From Gambelia wislizenii (Eukaryota; Chordata; Lepidosauria; Squamata; Crotaphytidae): 64,000 nt of DNA. Numbering within the stretch: the first letter of the stretch is position 1; each line of letters opens with the position of its first letter. The notes beneath the pieces are model-generated. The model was given only the letters and a program-made list of their open reading frames with translations. It did no database searches and was not told the origin of the DNA. A program made the position numbers and the translations under genes. Of this stretch, positions 1-9,447 are shown piece by piece. The DNA is taken from contig JAUMIR010000005.1 of NCBI GenBank assembly GCA_030847615.1, positions 209,544,645 to 209,608,644 on the forward strand, written 5' to 3'.

Positions 1-764
1 TCCCTTGCCATTGGCCATGCTGGCTGGGGTTAATGTGAGCTGAAGTCCCAAATACCTGGAAGTTTTCCTTTCCTTTTCTAAGCACTAGGACTCATTGGCT
101 CCATGCTTTTGTCCTTTGAGTTCATTCTTGTCTGTGAACAGTGAATCTAAATAACACATCTTTGCTTACATCAGTACCACAATTCTCTTTTGTGAGCAAC
201 AGGTTAAGTGTGAACAGCTACAGATTATTTTTTTAAAAACAGCAAAACAATCACAATGACAATACAGACTGATTTACAGACTGAGAAACAAAGACTGGTT
301 AGTCAAATAGCAAATGAGAATAATCAGCCAGTAGCAATTAACCAATACTATGATCTCATGTCAGCCAACCAAAAATACCCTTCAAAACAACTAAGTTCTC
401 TAAAGTGCCTGCAAAAAGATAAAGTACTGTAGGTTCTGTTCTGAATCCTGCCTTGGAGCCAGATTTGTATGAGCCCAGAAAATCCTTATTCTCCAAGAAA
501 ACCTGGAGCTCATCCAAAACTGCCCACTCAATCATGTGGTTTAAAAAAGGCAAATTAAATCACCAGCCTATAATTATTGAGACCAGAAAAGGAAGGCTTC
601 TAGTGGAAAGAACAAATTGCACCATTTTATAATTCAGGAGGAACTCCCCTTTCCAAAGAGTCACTCCAGGTTGTACACATGCCCTGGCTACTGTCCTGCT
701 GGCAGGCAAAAATCTGTTCATTTGGGCAGATTTTGAGCAGGTACAGAAGGAGCCTTTAATGGGG
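1..764. other. No recognisable gene or repeat
   Basis: A/T-rich unique-looking sequence with only short chance ORFs. I recognise nothing in it. Confidence 0.5.
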
Positions 765-955
765 TGGGGTTGTATTATTTTTCTGATCTACTTTTGAACA
801 GTTGTTTTAATATGCTGAACCATTTCATTGTGTTTTAATCTCATAACTTCCTTTATTTTGAGTTGAATGTGTTTTTAATCATGTTGTGAGCCACCATGAG
901 CTCCAAGTATTCTTAGAAAAATTGAATATGAAATAAATATATTAAATATATAAAC
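765..955 (+). repeat. L2-type LINE 3' end (old)
   Basis: T-rich stretch, then a GTGAGCCACCATGAGC-like block and an A/T tail (aaataaatatattaaata). This is the usual layout of vertebrate L2 3' ends and resembles the better preserved copy near 25.0 kb. No coding part remains. Confidence 0.55.
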
Positions 956-1126
956 AAGTAGGAGGAATTAACCCTTCCCCATACTTCTAAGCCAGCAAAA
1001 AGAAATTTAATGTAAGACATGTTGGCAAGAGAAAGTCAAACTGCACATTAAGAAGTTGCTAGATAGACAGTTAAATTTTCTGTGCTTCCTTCCTTTCTTG
1101 TAATTTCTACCTTTAATTCCTTGATA

Positions 1127-1518
1127 AAGGATGGTGGGAGGTCTGGAAGCCATACCCTATGAGGAGCGGCTTAGGGAGCTGGGCATATTTAGCCTGGAGA
1201 AGAGAAGGTTGAGAGGGGACATGATAGCCATATTCAAATATTTGAAGGGATGTCATACTGAGGATGGAGCAGACTTGTTTTCTGCTGCTCCAGAGACTAG
1301 GACACAGAGCAATGCGTCCAAACTACAGGAAATGAAATTCCACCTAAACATTAGGAAGAACTTCATGACAGTAAGAGCTGTTTGGAAGTGGAATACACTG
1401 CTTTGTATTGTGATGGAGTTTCCTTCTTTGGAGGTTTTTAAACAGAGGCTGGATTCCTGCATGGCAGGGGGTTGGACTGGATGGCCCTTGAGGTCTCTTC
1501 CAATTCTATGATTCTATG
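1127..1518 (+). pseudogene. CR1 LINE 3' fragment (C-terminal RT-ORF and 3' end)
   Basis: The frame at 1131-1511 encodes the C-terminal tail of the CR1 ORF2 protein: [18 protein letters not shown], then GDMIAIFKYLKGCH, then SLEVFKQRLDS. It is the same segment as the end of the 752-codon CR1 ORF at 45848-48106, in the opposite orientation. The sequence ends at ATTCTATGATTCTATGA, the short repeat that terminates CR1 elements. It is 5'-truncated and substituted (WKWNTLL against RQWNTLP), so it is dead. Assignment to CR1 is firm. Confidence 0.93.
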
Positions 1519-1727
1519 AATTGTCAACTCTACCTGTATTCTTCTTTGAAACACTGGAGTGTATAAATGAGTACATGCTCACTGGCCTCATCCCAAGTAT
1601 GTACACATTCAGCTCAATTTTCAAAGGCCAGGGACATGGCCTGTCAGTCTACTCTCATGTGTCCCATGAGTTCATGAGGGGAAAGTCTGAACAGGGATCC
1701 TGTGCCCATGAGACATTTATTTACTAT

Positions 1728-1955
1728 TATAGTTGTCCCTTCATATTTGCTGGGGTTTGGTTCCAGGATCCCCCGCCCCCGTGGATACAAAAATCCATGA
1801 ATACTCAAGTCCCATTATATGCAATGGCACAGCAAAATGTTGTCCCTTATATAAGATGGCAAAATTAAGATTTTTTTTTTAGATTATTATTTTTTAAAGA
1901 ATATTTTCAAGCTGTGAATACTTAAATCCATGGATAACAAATATATATGCCTCTA
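1728..1955. repeat. Tigger-like (Tc1/mariner) MITE, degraded
   Basis: Begins tatagttgtcccttcatatttgc, close to the left end of the better copy at 60270-60492. It contains the related 'tggttccaggatccc' and 'gtggatacaaaaatcc' words. The right end has decayed. Confidence 0.55.
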
Positions 1956-2034
1956 CATTTTTAAAAAAAAGATCACAAAGTAGTGTTCAAGTTACATTAA
2001 ACATTCAAATTACAAATGCAAATAAAACAAATAC

Positions 2035-2755
2035 TAATCACAACTTGGAGGATGAACCAGATCAGGTTTGCAGATGACAACAAACTGGGAGGGGTAGCTA
2101 ACACCTTAGAAAACAAAATCAGGATTCAAGACAACCACAACAGATTAAAGAACTGGGCCAAAACTAACAACATGAATTTCTATGGGGTTAATTTAAGGTT
2201 AGACGTTTAGGACTTTTTCGGATGCATGAAATATAACGCAAGCAGCCTCGTTGCGCTGCGAGGCTGCTGCACTGCAGAGCGTCGGTTTCAGATGACGCTT
2301 GCCCCTGCCGGTACTGTTGCGGTACCGCAGGGAGAGTTGAGTGTCATATTTCATCGATTTTTAATCATGATCAACTTTCGTGCTTAAAAATCAATGAAAT
2401 ATGATGCTCAACTCTCCCTGCGGTACTGCAACAGTACCGGCAGGGGCGAGCTTCATCCAAAACCAATGCTCTACAGCGCAGCAGCCTCGCAATGCAACGA
2501 GGCTGCTTGCGTTATATTTCATGCATCCGAAAAAGTCCTCAGGCATGAAAAACTGGAGGCACAAGTGTAGGATGGATGACACCTGGTTTGATGTGGAAAA
2601 GGAGCTGGGGTCTTAGTAGACCGCATGTAAACATGAGTTAACAGTGTGATGTGATGGTTGGGAGGAAGCTAATGCAGGTTCTGGTGATATCAGTAGATGT
2701 ACAGTGTCCTTATCAAGCAAGTTCTGCTTTGGTCAAACCTTATCTGGAGTAATAC
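2035..2755 (+). pseudogene. Old CR1 LINE RT fragment, interrupted by a palindromic transposon
   Basis: 2057-2180 encodes IRFADDNKLGGVANTLENKI, the CR1 RT catalytic FADD segment followed by the LKNWAKTNNMNF stretch. The sense resumes after the palindrome at 2542 with a stop-riddled version of the next CR1 segment (HEKLEAQV, then GVLVD, then a PYLEY-like end near 2745). Joining 2206 to 2542 restores a CR1-like reading, so both pieces were one element before the insertion. Confidence 0.8.
2210..2538. mobile_element. 329-bp palindromic (foldback) non-autonomous DNA transposon, copy E
   Basis: Almost the entire element is one inverted repeat. The left arm starts GGACTTTTTCGGATGCATG and the right arm ends with its complement, and the arms stay paired to a short centre near 2360-2385. 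Flanks are TTA (2207-2209) and TCA (2539-2541), consistent with a mutated 3-bp TWA target duplication. With the GG-initial terminus this points to the PIF/Harbinger superfamily (inference). It encodes no transposase. Short ORFs inside it are by-products of the palindrome. A second copy of equal length lies at 32195-32523. Confidence 0.88.
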
Positions 2756-2760
2756 AATGT

Positions 2761-2880
2761 ATGTGCCTTCAAGTTGCTTCTTGACTTATGGTGACCCCAT
2801 TAATTCCATTGGGTTTTCTTAAGCAGAGAATACTCAGAGTTGGTTTTACCAGTTCCTTTCTCTGAAATATAGCCACAGCA
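2761..2880 (-). repeat. 5S-type Sauria SINE, 3' half
   Basis: The reverse complement reads ggctatatttcagagaaag, then aactggtaaaacca, then gggtcaccataagtc, then caacttgaaggcaca. This matches the body and tail of the SINE at 5786-5997. The 5S-like head is missing. Confidence 0.75.
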
Positions 2881-3825
2881 CATTACTTCTAAGTCATACA
2901 AGTGTGTATATGTGCATACAAAAAAAAAAAAAAGGTGTTGAAGAATCACCAAAAAAAACATTATAGTAGAATATAGGGGGTTGGGGGAGATGTGATGACT
3001 TGGTAGCTGCAAAAAAAAAGGGGGGGGGAGCTGAATGCACGGCACTGGTGCACTTTGCCCAACTGTGTATTGTATTTTTTAAAAATGCATGTAAAAATAT
3101 GAATGCTGGGAAATATGCACACAAAGTGCATATGTTAGGTGAAATATACATGGAAAAGCACATGTCTGGACTTTTTTTTAATCACAAACTGATGTGAACA
3201 GAACAAAAATTATGAGAAAAAGGCGAACACAAGTAAAATAAAAGTTGAGAAATCTATCTCTTGTCCTCATGTATGCAAAGGAGTTAACAGGCATGCAGCA
3301 GCTCATAAATCCACGTTTTTTAATGGGGTTTTGCTACATATGCACCTCCCCACTACATGTGTGCAACTGTTCAAAAATTGGAATGAATGCAGAAAATTGA
3401 TTCAAGTGGTTCTCTGTTGATCTACTGGAATGCACATGATGTTTTGATCAGAGCTTATGAATGCAAGCCACATTGTGTAGATCTTGTCACACACTAAAAT
3501 GGCTCCTATATGGCTGGCTGTACATGCAGAGGTGCTTCACTGACAGAGCTTGGAAAAAGTTACTTTTTTGGATTTCAGTTCCAAGAACTCAGCATGCCCA
3601 GTTGCAGTCGCCAGAAGTAACTTTTCCAAGCTTTACACAAAGTATATTTTTCATGGAAAGTTGTCACTGAAAATATATTAAACAAGAAGAGCCAAGATTT
3701 CCTTTCAAACCAGTCCAAACCATAATGAGTTTCATTCTGAGATGCTTTGAATATTCCATGACCTTTATGGATGCTTCATAAAAGAGAACACATAGCATTA
3801 AAATCTATAGTCTTTTTGTTTGTTT
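2881..3825. other. Homopolymer-rich unique sequence
   Basis: Contains A runs near 2921 and 3011 and a G run near 3020. No coding similarity or repeat family recognised. ORFs here are driven by the homopolymers. Confidence 0.5.
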
Positions 3826-4005
3826 ACTAGCTATACCCAACATAACGTACGCCATTATAGTTGATTTGAAAGGTTATAATGTTAATGCATAAAATGATCG
3901 TATTCTTGACATGTTTCCTAAGTGGCCAGTCAGCAGAGTGGGAATGGAAACATACTGAAGCATTTTATATATGTAGATAACAGTGTTATGCCAGGTATAG
4001 CTAGT
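3826..4005. repeat. ~180-bp element with inverted termini ACTAGCTATACC
   Basis: The left end ACTAGCTATACC followed by caacataac is mirrored by the right end gttatgccaGGTATAGCTAGT, giving about 20 bp of imperfect inverted termini. There is no clear target duplication. The CTAGT end resembles a Helitron 3' terminus, but a terminus at both ends and flanks other than A/T argue against a simple Helitron. Class unresolved. Confidence 0.45.
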
Positions 4006-5051
4006 ATTAACATCTTAATATTAGTAATAAATAATACTAATATCTCCTTGATCCATGGCAACTAAGCCCCCTAGAGCTGAGGAGGAGGCTCATTCAAGGT
4101 GAATTCCCAGCCCTTCCCTCTCTCAAGCTGGATGGGGGAGGGGATTGCATGGCCCTCCAGGTATGGCTGTTCTACAGCTCCCAGCATGGGTCACCCTTGG
4201 GTGGTGTTAACTTATCAAGTTGGTGTTAACTTATCAAGTTCCCATTAATTCTATAAATCTACTCTAGCTGGGACTAACAAGTTCAGGCCTTTAATTCTTC
4301 TCTCTGTTGAATTCCTTGATCTTTGCTGGATTTCTGATTTCAGCCCAGTGTTACAGCCTGTCAAGCAAATTTTGAATCTTGCTACTGTCTTCTTTGGCAA
4401 TGGTTCTGTAGATTCTCAGCTGTGGGTGGACTATAACTCCCAGATCTCTCCACACTAGATGCACTGGCCACAGAAGGTGAGTTGGCCCATCTATACAAGG
4501 GGGAAAATTCCCAAATACCTCATACTACTGGCATCTTGCAGCAGCAATAGCAACATGTCCAAATGTTTTTTCTGGCCTCAGAAGCCCCCATAAGCCTTGC
4601 ATTCCTGATGGCGGCCATGAGTTATTTACTCGTGTTAGTTCTTCACTGCTCCTTTAAAAAAAAGTGGTCCCAAGGTGCACTGGTGGGATAGAGCAATTCT
4701 CCAAGGGAAAACAGAAAATATTGATCCTTTTTATTGCCTTAGCAAGCAATTGCTAAGGTGAAAATCTAACATGGTGGCATCGGGCATTTGCCCTCCTAGC
4801 AAGTCCCATCCCCATTCTCACCTGGCCAATGAGCTTTGTGATTCCCTTCAAGTTTTTTATTGTTCCATAGTCCAAATGAGCAAAAATGCGCACCCGCCTC
4901 ACAGTTTGTGAAAAATACGGGGAAATATGCGAAGGCTTTTATCCCATCGTTTTTGTCATTTTGGGGCCCCCTCTTTTTGAATAGTGTGGCACTGGATCCT
5001 ATTCAGACTGGCAGGATTCCCAGAGAATTCCATGAGGGGTATTCTCACTGT
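4006..5051. other. No gene; 19-bp tandem duplication and weak repeat similarity
   Basis: ggtgttaacttatcaagtt occurs twice in tandem at 4203-4221 and 4222-4240. From about 4730 ('gccttagcaagcaattgctaa') there is weak similarity to the repeat family at 59470-60040. Nothing coding is recognised. Confidence 0.4.
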
Positions 5052-5195
5052 TAAGTCGAAGGCTTTCATGGCCAGCATACATAGATTTTCCTTGGTTTTT
5101 CTGGGCTGTGAAGAGCTTCTGGAAGGGTTTATTTCTGACATTTTGCCTGCATCTGTGGCTGGCATCTTCTGTTTAGACAGGCCTGAGGTCTAAGA
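5052..5195 (-). mobile_element. Penelope-like element (PLE) terminal fragment
   Basis: Carries gtcgaaggctttcatggcc, then 'gggctgtgaagagcttctgg', then 'tgacattttgcctgcatct'. The same conserved block is at 16706-16800 next to PLE-like coding sequence, and this block is typical of squamate Poseidon/Penelope 3' ends. About 140 bp remain, with no coding part. Confidence 0.65.
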
Positions 5196-5785
5196 AAATC
5201 TGGGGACTAGAGTTGCAAATCTTTGTAAATTTCATTCCTGTGGGCAATAATTTAATCATTTTTCTCCCTACTGCAAAAAATCCTCAAACAATGCATAATG
5301 TTTGAGGACTGTTTGCAGGGCAGGCTTGTATTCTATGAAAAATCTGCATGTAGTTTTTTTTTTCTTCCAGAGAAAACTGCATTTGCTGTGCAGGAATTGC
5401 TGTTTTCTGCACTGGAAACTTTATTTCTGTGGAGAAAATAATATTTTTGTGCAGAAAATGCCATCCCCCACAACTCTCACACATATTTTTTTGAGCAGTA
5501 CAAGTTCCAAAATGAATAGCAATAGCCCTTATATTTCTATACTGCATTATAGTGCTAATTCTTGTTTGGACAAGGATTCCTCTCATCAGGGTTTCCTAAC
5601 AGTTGGAAACCCACTTTTTCATCTGGGATTTCAATATTTAGAAACATTCTTCCCATTCCTATTGAGGATCCAAGGTTGGGAGACATTGCTCTATGATATT
5701 CCCACCCCTGTCAATTCATATCATCTTTAAATTATGCAAATATACCCTCCGCATCCTCTTTATTTTTAAAATGATAAGAGGTGGC
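5196..5785. other. No recognisable gene or repeat
   Basis: T-rich unique sequence. The 142-codon frame at 5302-5730 has no domain, no repeat signature and no plausible gene structure, so I treat it as chance. Confidence 0.45.
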
Positions 5786-5996
5786 CTAAATACTCAAAAG
5801 GCACCAGATCCCATCTGATCTTGGAAGCTAAGAAGGGTCAGCTCTGGCTAGTAGTTCGATGGGAGATCACCAACGAATACCAGGTACTGTCAGCTATATT
5901 TCAGAGGAAGGAACTGGCAAAACCACCTCTGAGTATTCCTTGCCTATGAAAGCCCTATGAAATTCATGGGGTCACCATAAGTGGACAGGCAACTCA

Positions 5997-5997
<1 letters not shown>
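5786..5997 (+). repeat. 5S rRNA-headed SINE (5S-Sauria type)
   Basis: The head at about 5800-5890 follows vertebrate 5S rRNA: 'cagatcccatctgatcttgg', 'aagctaagaagggtcag', 'tagtagttcgatgggagatc', 'ataccaggtactgt'. These include the internal control region used by TFIIIA/Pol III. The body and tail ('gaactggcaaaaccacctct', 'ggggtcaccataagt') are Sauria-SINE-like. A retroposed SINE, not a 5S gene. The tail abuts the (TC)n end of an RTE fragment. Confidence 0.85.
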
Positions 5998-6042
<45 letters not shown>

Positions 6043-6556
6043 ATTTTCTTCGCAAACGAAGATTCAGGAAGGACTCATCCCACACTTTCTGCAAGCGCGC
6101 TGATGACTAAAAAGGCCAATCCAAGATAAACAAGTCCAGTTGCAGAAAGCACAGCAGAAGGTCTCCCTGGGTGATGTTTTTGGGTTGTGATTCTTTCTGC
6201 GTTGTCGTTTCTCTTCAAGACTTGTTCGGCGTGAGCTCTCAAATAAGGCTGCAGCATTGTGGATAGTGCGTCTCCATGCCTCCCGATGTGAGGCCAGGGC
6301 AGACCATTGTTGGTGATCAATTTGGCCGAACCTGAGATGTTGTTTCAGGGAATCCTTGTATCGCTTTTTTGGAGCACCCCTCCTACGCTGACCCGTGGCG
6401 AGTTCACCATAGAGTACTATTTTTGGGAGGTGATGGTTCTCCATCCTAGAAATGTGCCCTGCCCAGCGCAGCTGCATTCTCAATATCATGGCCTCCTCAA
6501 TGCTGGTGATCCCTGCTTGCTCAAGGACAGCAACATTCATCACATAGTCAGTCCAG
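5998..6556 (-). pseudogene. RTE-like LINE 3' fragment with expanded (GA)n tail
   Basis: The minus-strand frame from 6556 to 6064 encodes the C-terminal part of the RTE-like protein seen complete at 54861-57416: DYVMNVAVLEQAGITS, MILRMQLRWAGHISRM, GQRRRGAPKKRYKDSLKQHL, then a Cys-rich end with CAFC and HQRAC. Similarity stops abruptly at 6556, a 5' truncation typical of target-primed integration. The 3' tail, short GA repeats in other copies, is here about 44 bp of (TC)n on the plus strand (5998-6041). The reading frame is nearly intact but lacks the RT domain. Confidence 0.85.
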
Positions 6557-8236
6557 TGGCAAACAGCATAGGTCTTAGGATTGAACCCCGTGGAACCTCT
6601 GGTTGATGCACATCCATTAATGAACAATGCCTTTGGTTTAGTTAATTCTAAAGTTTTAGCTCAGTTTCTCCAGAAAACTTCTGTGCAGATTTTCCTTCCT
6701 GTATTTATACCTCAGTTGAAGACTGGTAATTACTCAGCTCCAATTCCTTGGAGGCAGATTGTCCATGGAGGGGGATACTATCAGCCTCCATTGAGAGAGT
6801 TGCAATCAGTCATCCTGGATTGTTAACAAGAGTTGAGCCAAGCAAGCAACCGATGTTTTTAAGAAAATTGCAGCAATACAATTTACAATTTAAAATCAAG
6901 GGTGTGAAACTGTGGCTATAGAACTGCATGCAGCCATCCAAGCTTGTTTATATGGCTCCCAGCTCCCCCAATCACTTTTTTTTTTTAAGAGTGAATAACC
7001 CACCTGGAGCATGGATTTACATTTTAAATAGGTTGTTGGGACTTCTGCACTATTCAACATTAAAACAAAAACAAAAACAAAAAAACTTCCAAACCAGTTA
7101 AGAATTCCAGCTACTTTTAAAAACTGTTTTGTGTTTTGGGCTGTTTGTGGGTGCCCTGGAGATTCCTAGGGCAGAAAACTACCCCCCCGGCCTGCAAAGT
7201 TACCCACTCCTGTTTTAAATCAAATGACACTGAACAATGAGATCTTCAGGAGTGTAGTGATGATGGGGCAAATGAGGGCATTGCTCCCCAAATAAGAATT
7301 TTGACCCCTTCCATGAAATTTTCCTTTGGCCCCCAATTTTTAGCACCTTGACTGAGCATTTAGAAATATAGATAGCTAGGTGAAGGAGGAGGAGGAGGAG
7401 GAGGAGGAGGAGGAGGAGGGAGACATGGTAGAATCCAACAAAACCATAACACCACCACTTCATGAACTTACTAAAATCTTGTGCATATACCAGGAAGCCT
7501 TTCTATGCATGTGCAGTTTTTATGTGGCAGGACTTATTTGTGATGCATCTACAAGCTGTGTGAGAAAATTTATTCTCAACTTTGACAAATTTGTTGTCAC
7601 CATACTGCCGTTCAGTGCTTCATCAGAGAAAAGCAACTTTAGTCATCTAATACAGTACTTGAAGGAATTTCAAGTGGACAGTTGCTCCACAGGTTAGCAA
7701 AGAAATCATGGCACATTAGACCTTACTAATAGTTCAGATCATTATAGCAGGAAGACTTCCACAATATGTTTTTACATCCTAGCTGCTGTCATTTAATTTA
7801 CACAACTATTTTACGCATGGAAAATGTTGTATTCTAAATTGATTTTGCTTTTTTGGAAGCTTCACAACATAGTTTTAATTAAACTGTATTAACTGGTTGA
7901 TATTTTTGTCATTAACTCTGAAAATCTTTCCCCACAGAAATCCCTTTTATACCGATCAATGCCTCTCCCAATTTTTTTGTCTCTACCCCCGCCAGTGAGA
8001 CATTTATATTCTTTTGTTTACTTTATCTATTTATTAATTTTTAACACTAACACTAATTAATAAAGAAAAAAAAGGTAGAATAAGGAAGAAGCATACATTC
8101 AGAAAGTAAAAAAAAAACAAAACCCGAAACAGGGAGTAAAGGAAACAGAAAAAATGAAAGACATATAAATAAAACAAAGTAGGATTCTGACCCTGCAATC
8201 CTAACTGTAATGGAAAGAGAAATAGAGAAAATAATA
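6557..8236. other. No gene; (GGA)n at 7385-7420 and A/C-rich low complexity
   Basis: Unique-looking sequence with a GGA trinucleotide run at 7385-7420, which creates opposed poly-Glu and poly-Leu frames, an (AAAAC)n patch near 7065-7090 and A-rich patches near 8060-8150. No gene recognised. Confidence 0.5.
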
Positions 8237-8936
8237 TACAGTCAGACCCCCATATCTGCAGGGGTTCAGAGTTACTGTTGATACCAGAAACTGCAGATAA
8301 CTGTGAGCCCTATTAAAATAAAGGACATCTGGCAAAAACATACCACAGAGTTGTATTGGAAGATGTAAGAGATGCTTAGAAGATCCTCTCCAGGTTGCCA
8401 GTTAGATGCTAGTTATTGTCCTGGGGCATTCCGGGACTTCTTGATCCTGTATTCGTCCCTCGTTGTTTACACAATTTTTGTCTCTGATTTGGATATCCCA
8501 GGAGATCTCAGGATCATTGTTTACATGGCATCACGTCCCGTGTTATGTCTCCTCTCCCACTATATTTTATCCTGTGTTTTTTTGTTTACATGCATTTATG
8601 GTCCTGGGATATTTTTTTTAGCTGTCAATCAAGGATATGGTTACTCATTTTTTCACAACCTAGGTGACGTACTTCCTTTAGAGTTTCCCACCACAAGCAA
8701 TGCTATTGGCTGGCACAAATGTTTGTTCAAGCTTCTGCATCGGTCAGAGGAGGAAGACGAAGGCAACCCCCCCTCTGCATAATTAGATTTTAAAAAAAAC
8801 CTGCCCAAGAAATGTTAATATCCATGTAAAAGGAGAATGCCAGTACAGACGCACAAGCCATTTTAAAAGACAAAGCTCAGTTGGTGCTAGAGAGTGTGAG
8901 AGAGGTCAAAAGCAGAGTGGACTGGAGCCCCGGCCA

Positions 8937-8959
8937 CACACACACACACACACACACAA
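8937..8959. repeat. (CA)n microsatellite
   Basis: About 11 CA dinucleotides in the left half of the Tigger-like element. Confidence 0.9.
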
Positions 8960-9374
8960 GCTCAAGCTGAGTATGCTTTCAGCCAGTAAGCCGAGTGCAG
9001 GGGATCGTATTGAATGAGACGATCAGGAGCCCAGAGGTGTGCATTGTCTGCCCAGACGCTGGCATTTTTTACTGTGCCTTTAAATCCATGATAGAGGGGA
9101 AGCTGCTGGGAGGGGGGTGGATGAATGTGCGATCATCTGCCCAGACGCTGGCATTTTTTTTACTGTGCCTTTAAACCCATGGAGGGGATGCAGGCGGGGG
9201 ATGAATGGGCGATTGTCTGCCCATGATCTCTTTATAATTTACTCTCTCTTAAAAACTTAAACCCAGCATGCAGGGGAGGGACAGGTTAAAGCTGAAGGGT
9301 TTGCAGTGTAGAAATCCATTGAACAGGGTGATTTAGTGCAGAGACAAACACAAAAGGAAGAGTCAGCCATAAAC

Positions 9375-9380
9375 TTTATT
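9375..9380 (-). promoter_or_regulatory. Polyadenylation signal of the full-length LINE
   Basis: AATAAA on the minus strand (plus TTTATT), about 20 bp before the 3' junction at 9356. This fits RNA cleavage near the element end. Confidence 0.6.
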
Positions 9381-9447
9381 GTACATAGCCAATGGCCTTC
9401 ACAATATACACAAAAGAAAAGAGCAGGAATAAAATTGACAATAAACA

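Noticed and set aside
3826..4005. Helitron
   Set aside because: CTAGT-type ends face outward on both sides, no 5' TC end, and the flanks are not A/T insertion type.
5800..5890. 5S rRNA gene
   Set aside because: 5S-like but with substitutions, no 5S terminator context, and continuous with a SINE body and tail.
8372..8782. 136-codon ORF, possible membrane protein
   Set aside because: Lies in a non-autonomous Tigger-like element. The hydrophobic look comes from T-rich DNA, and there is no family match.
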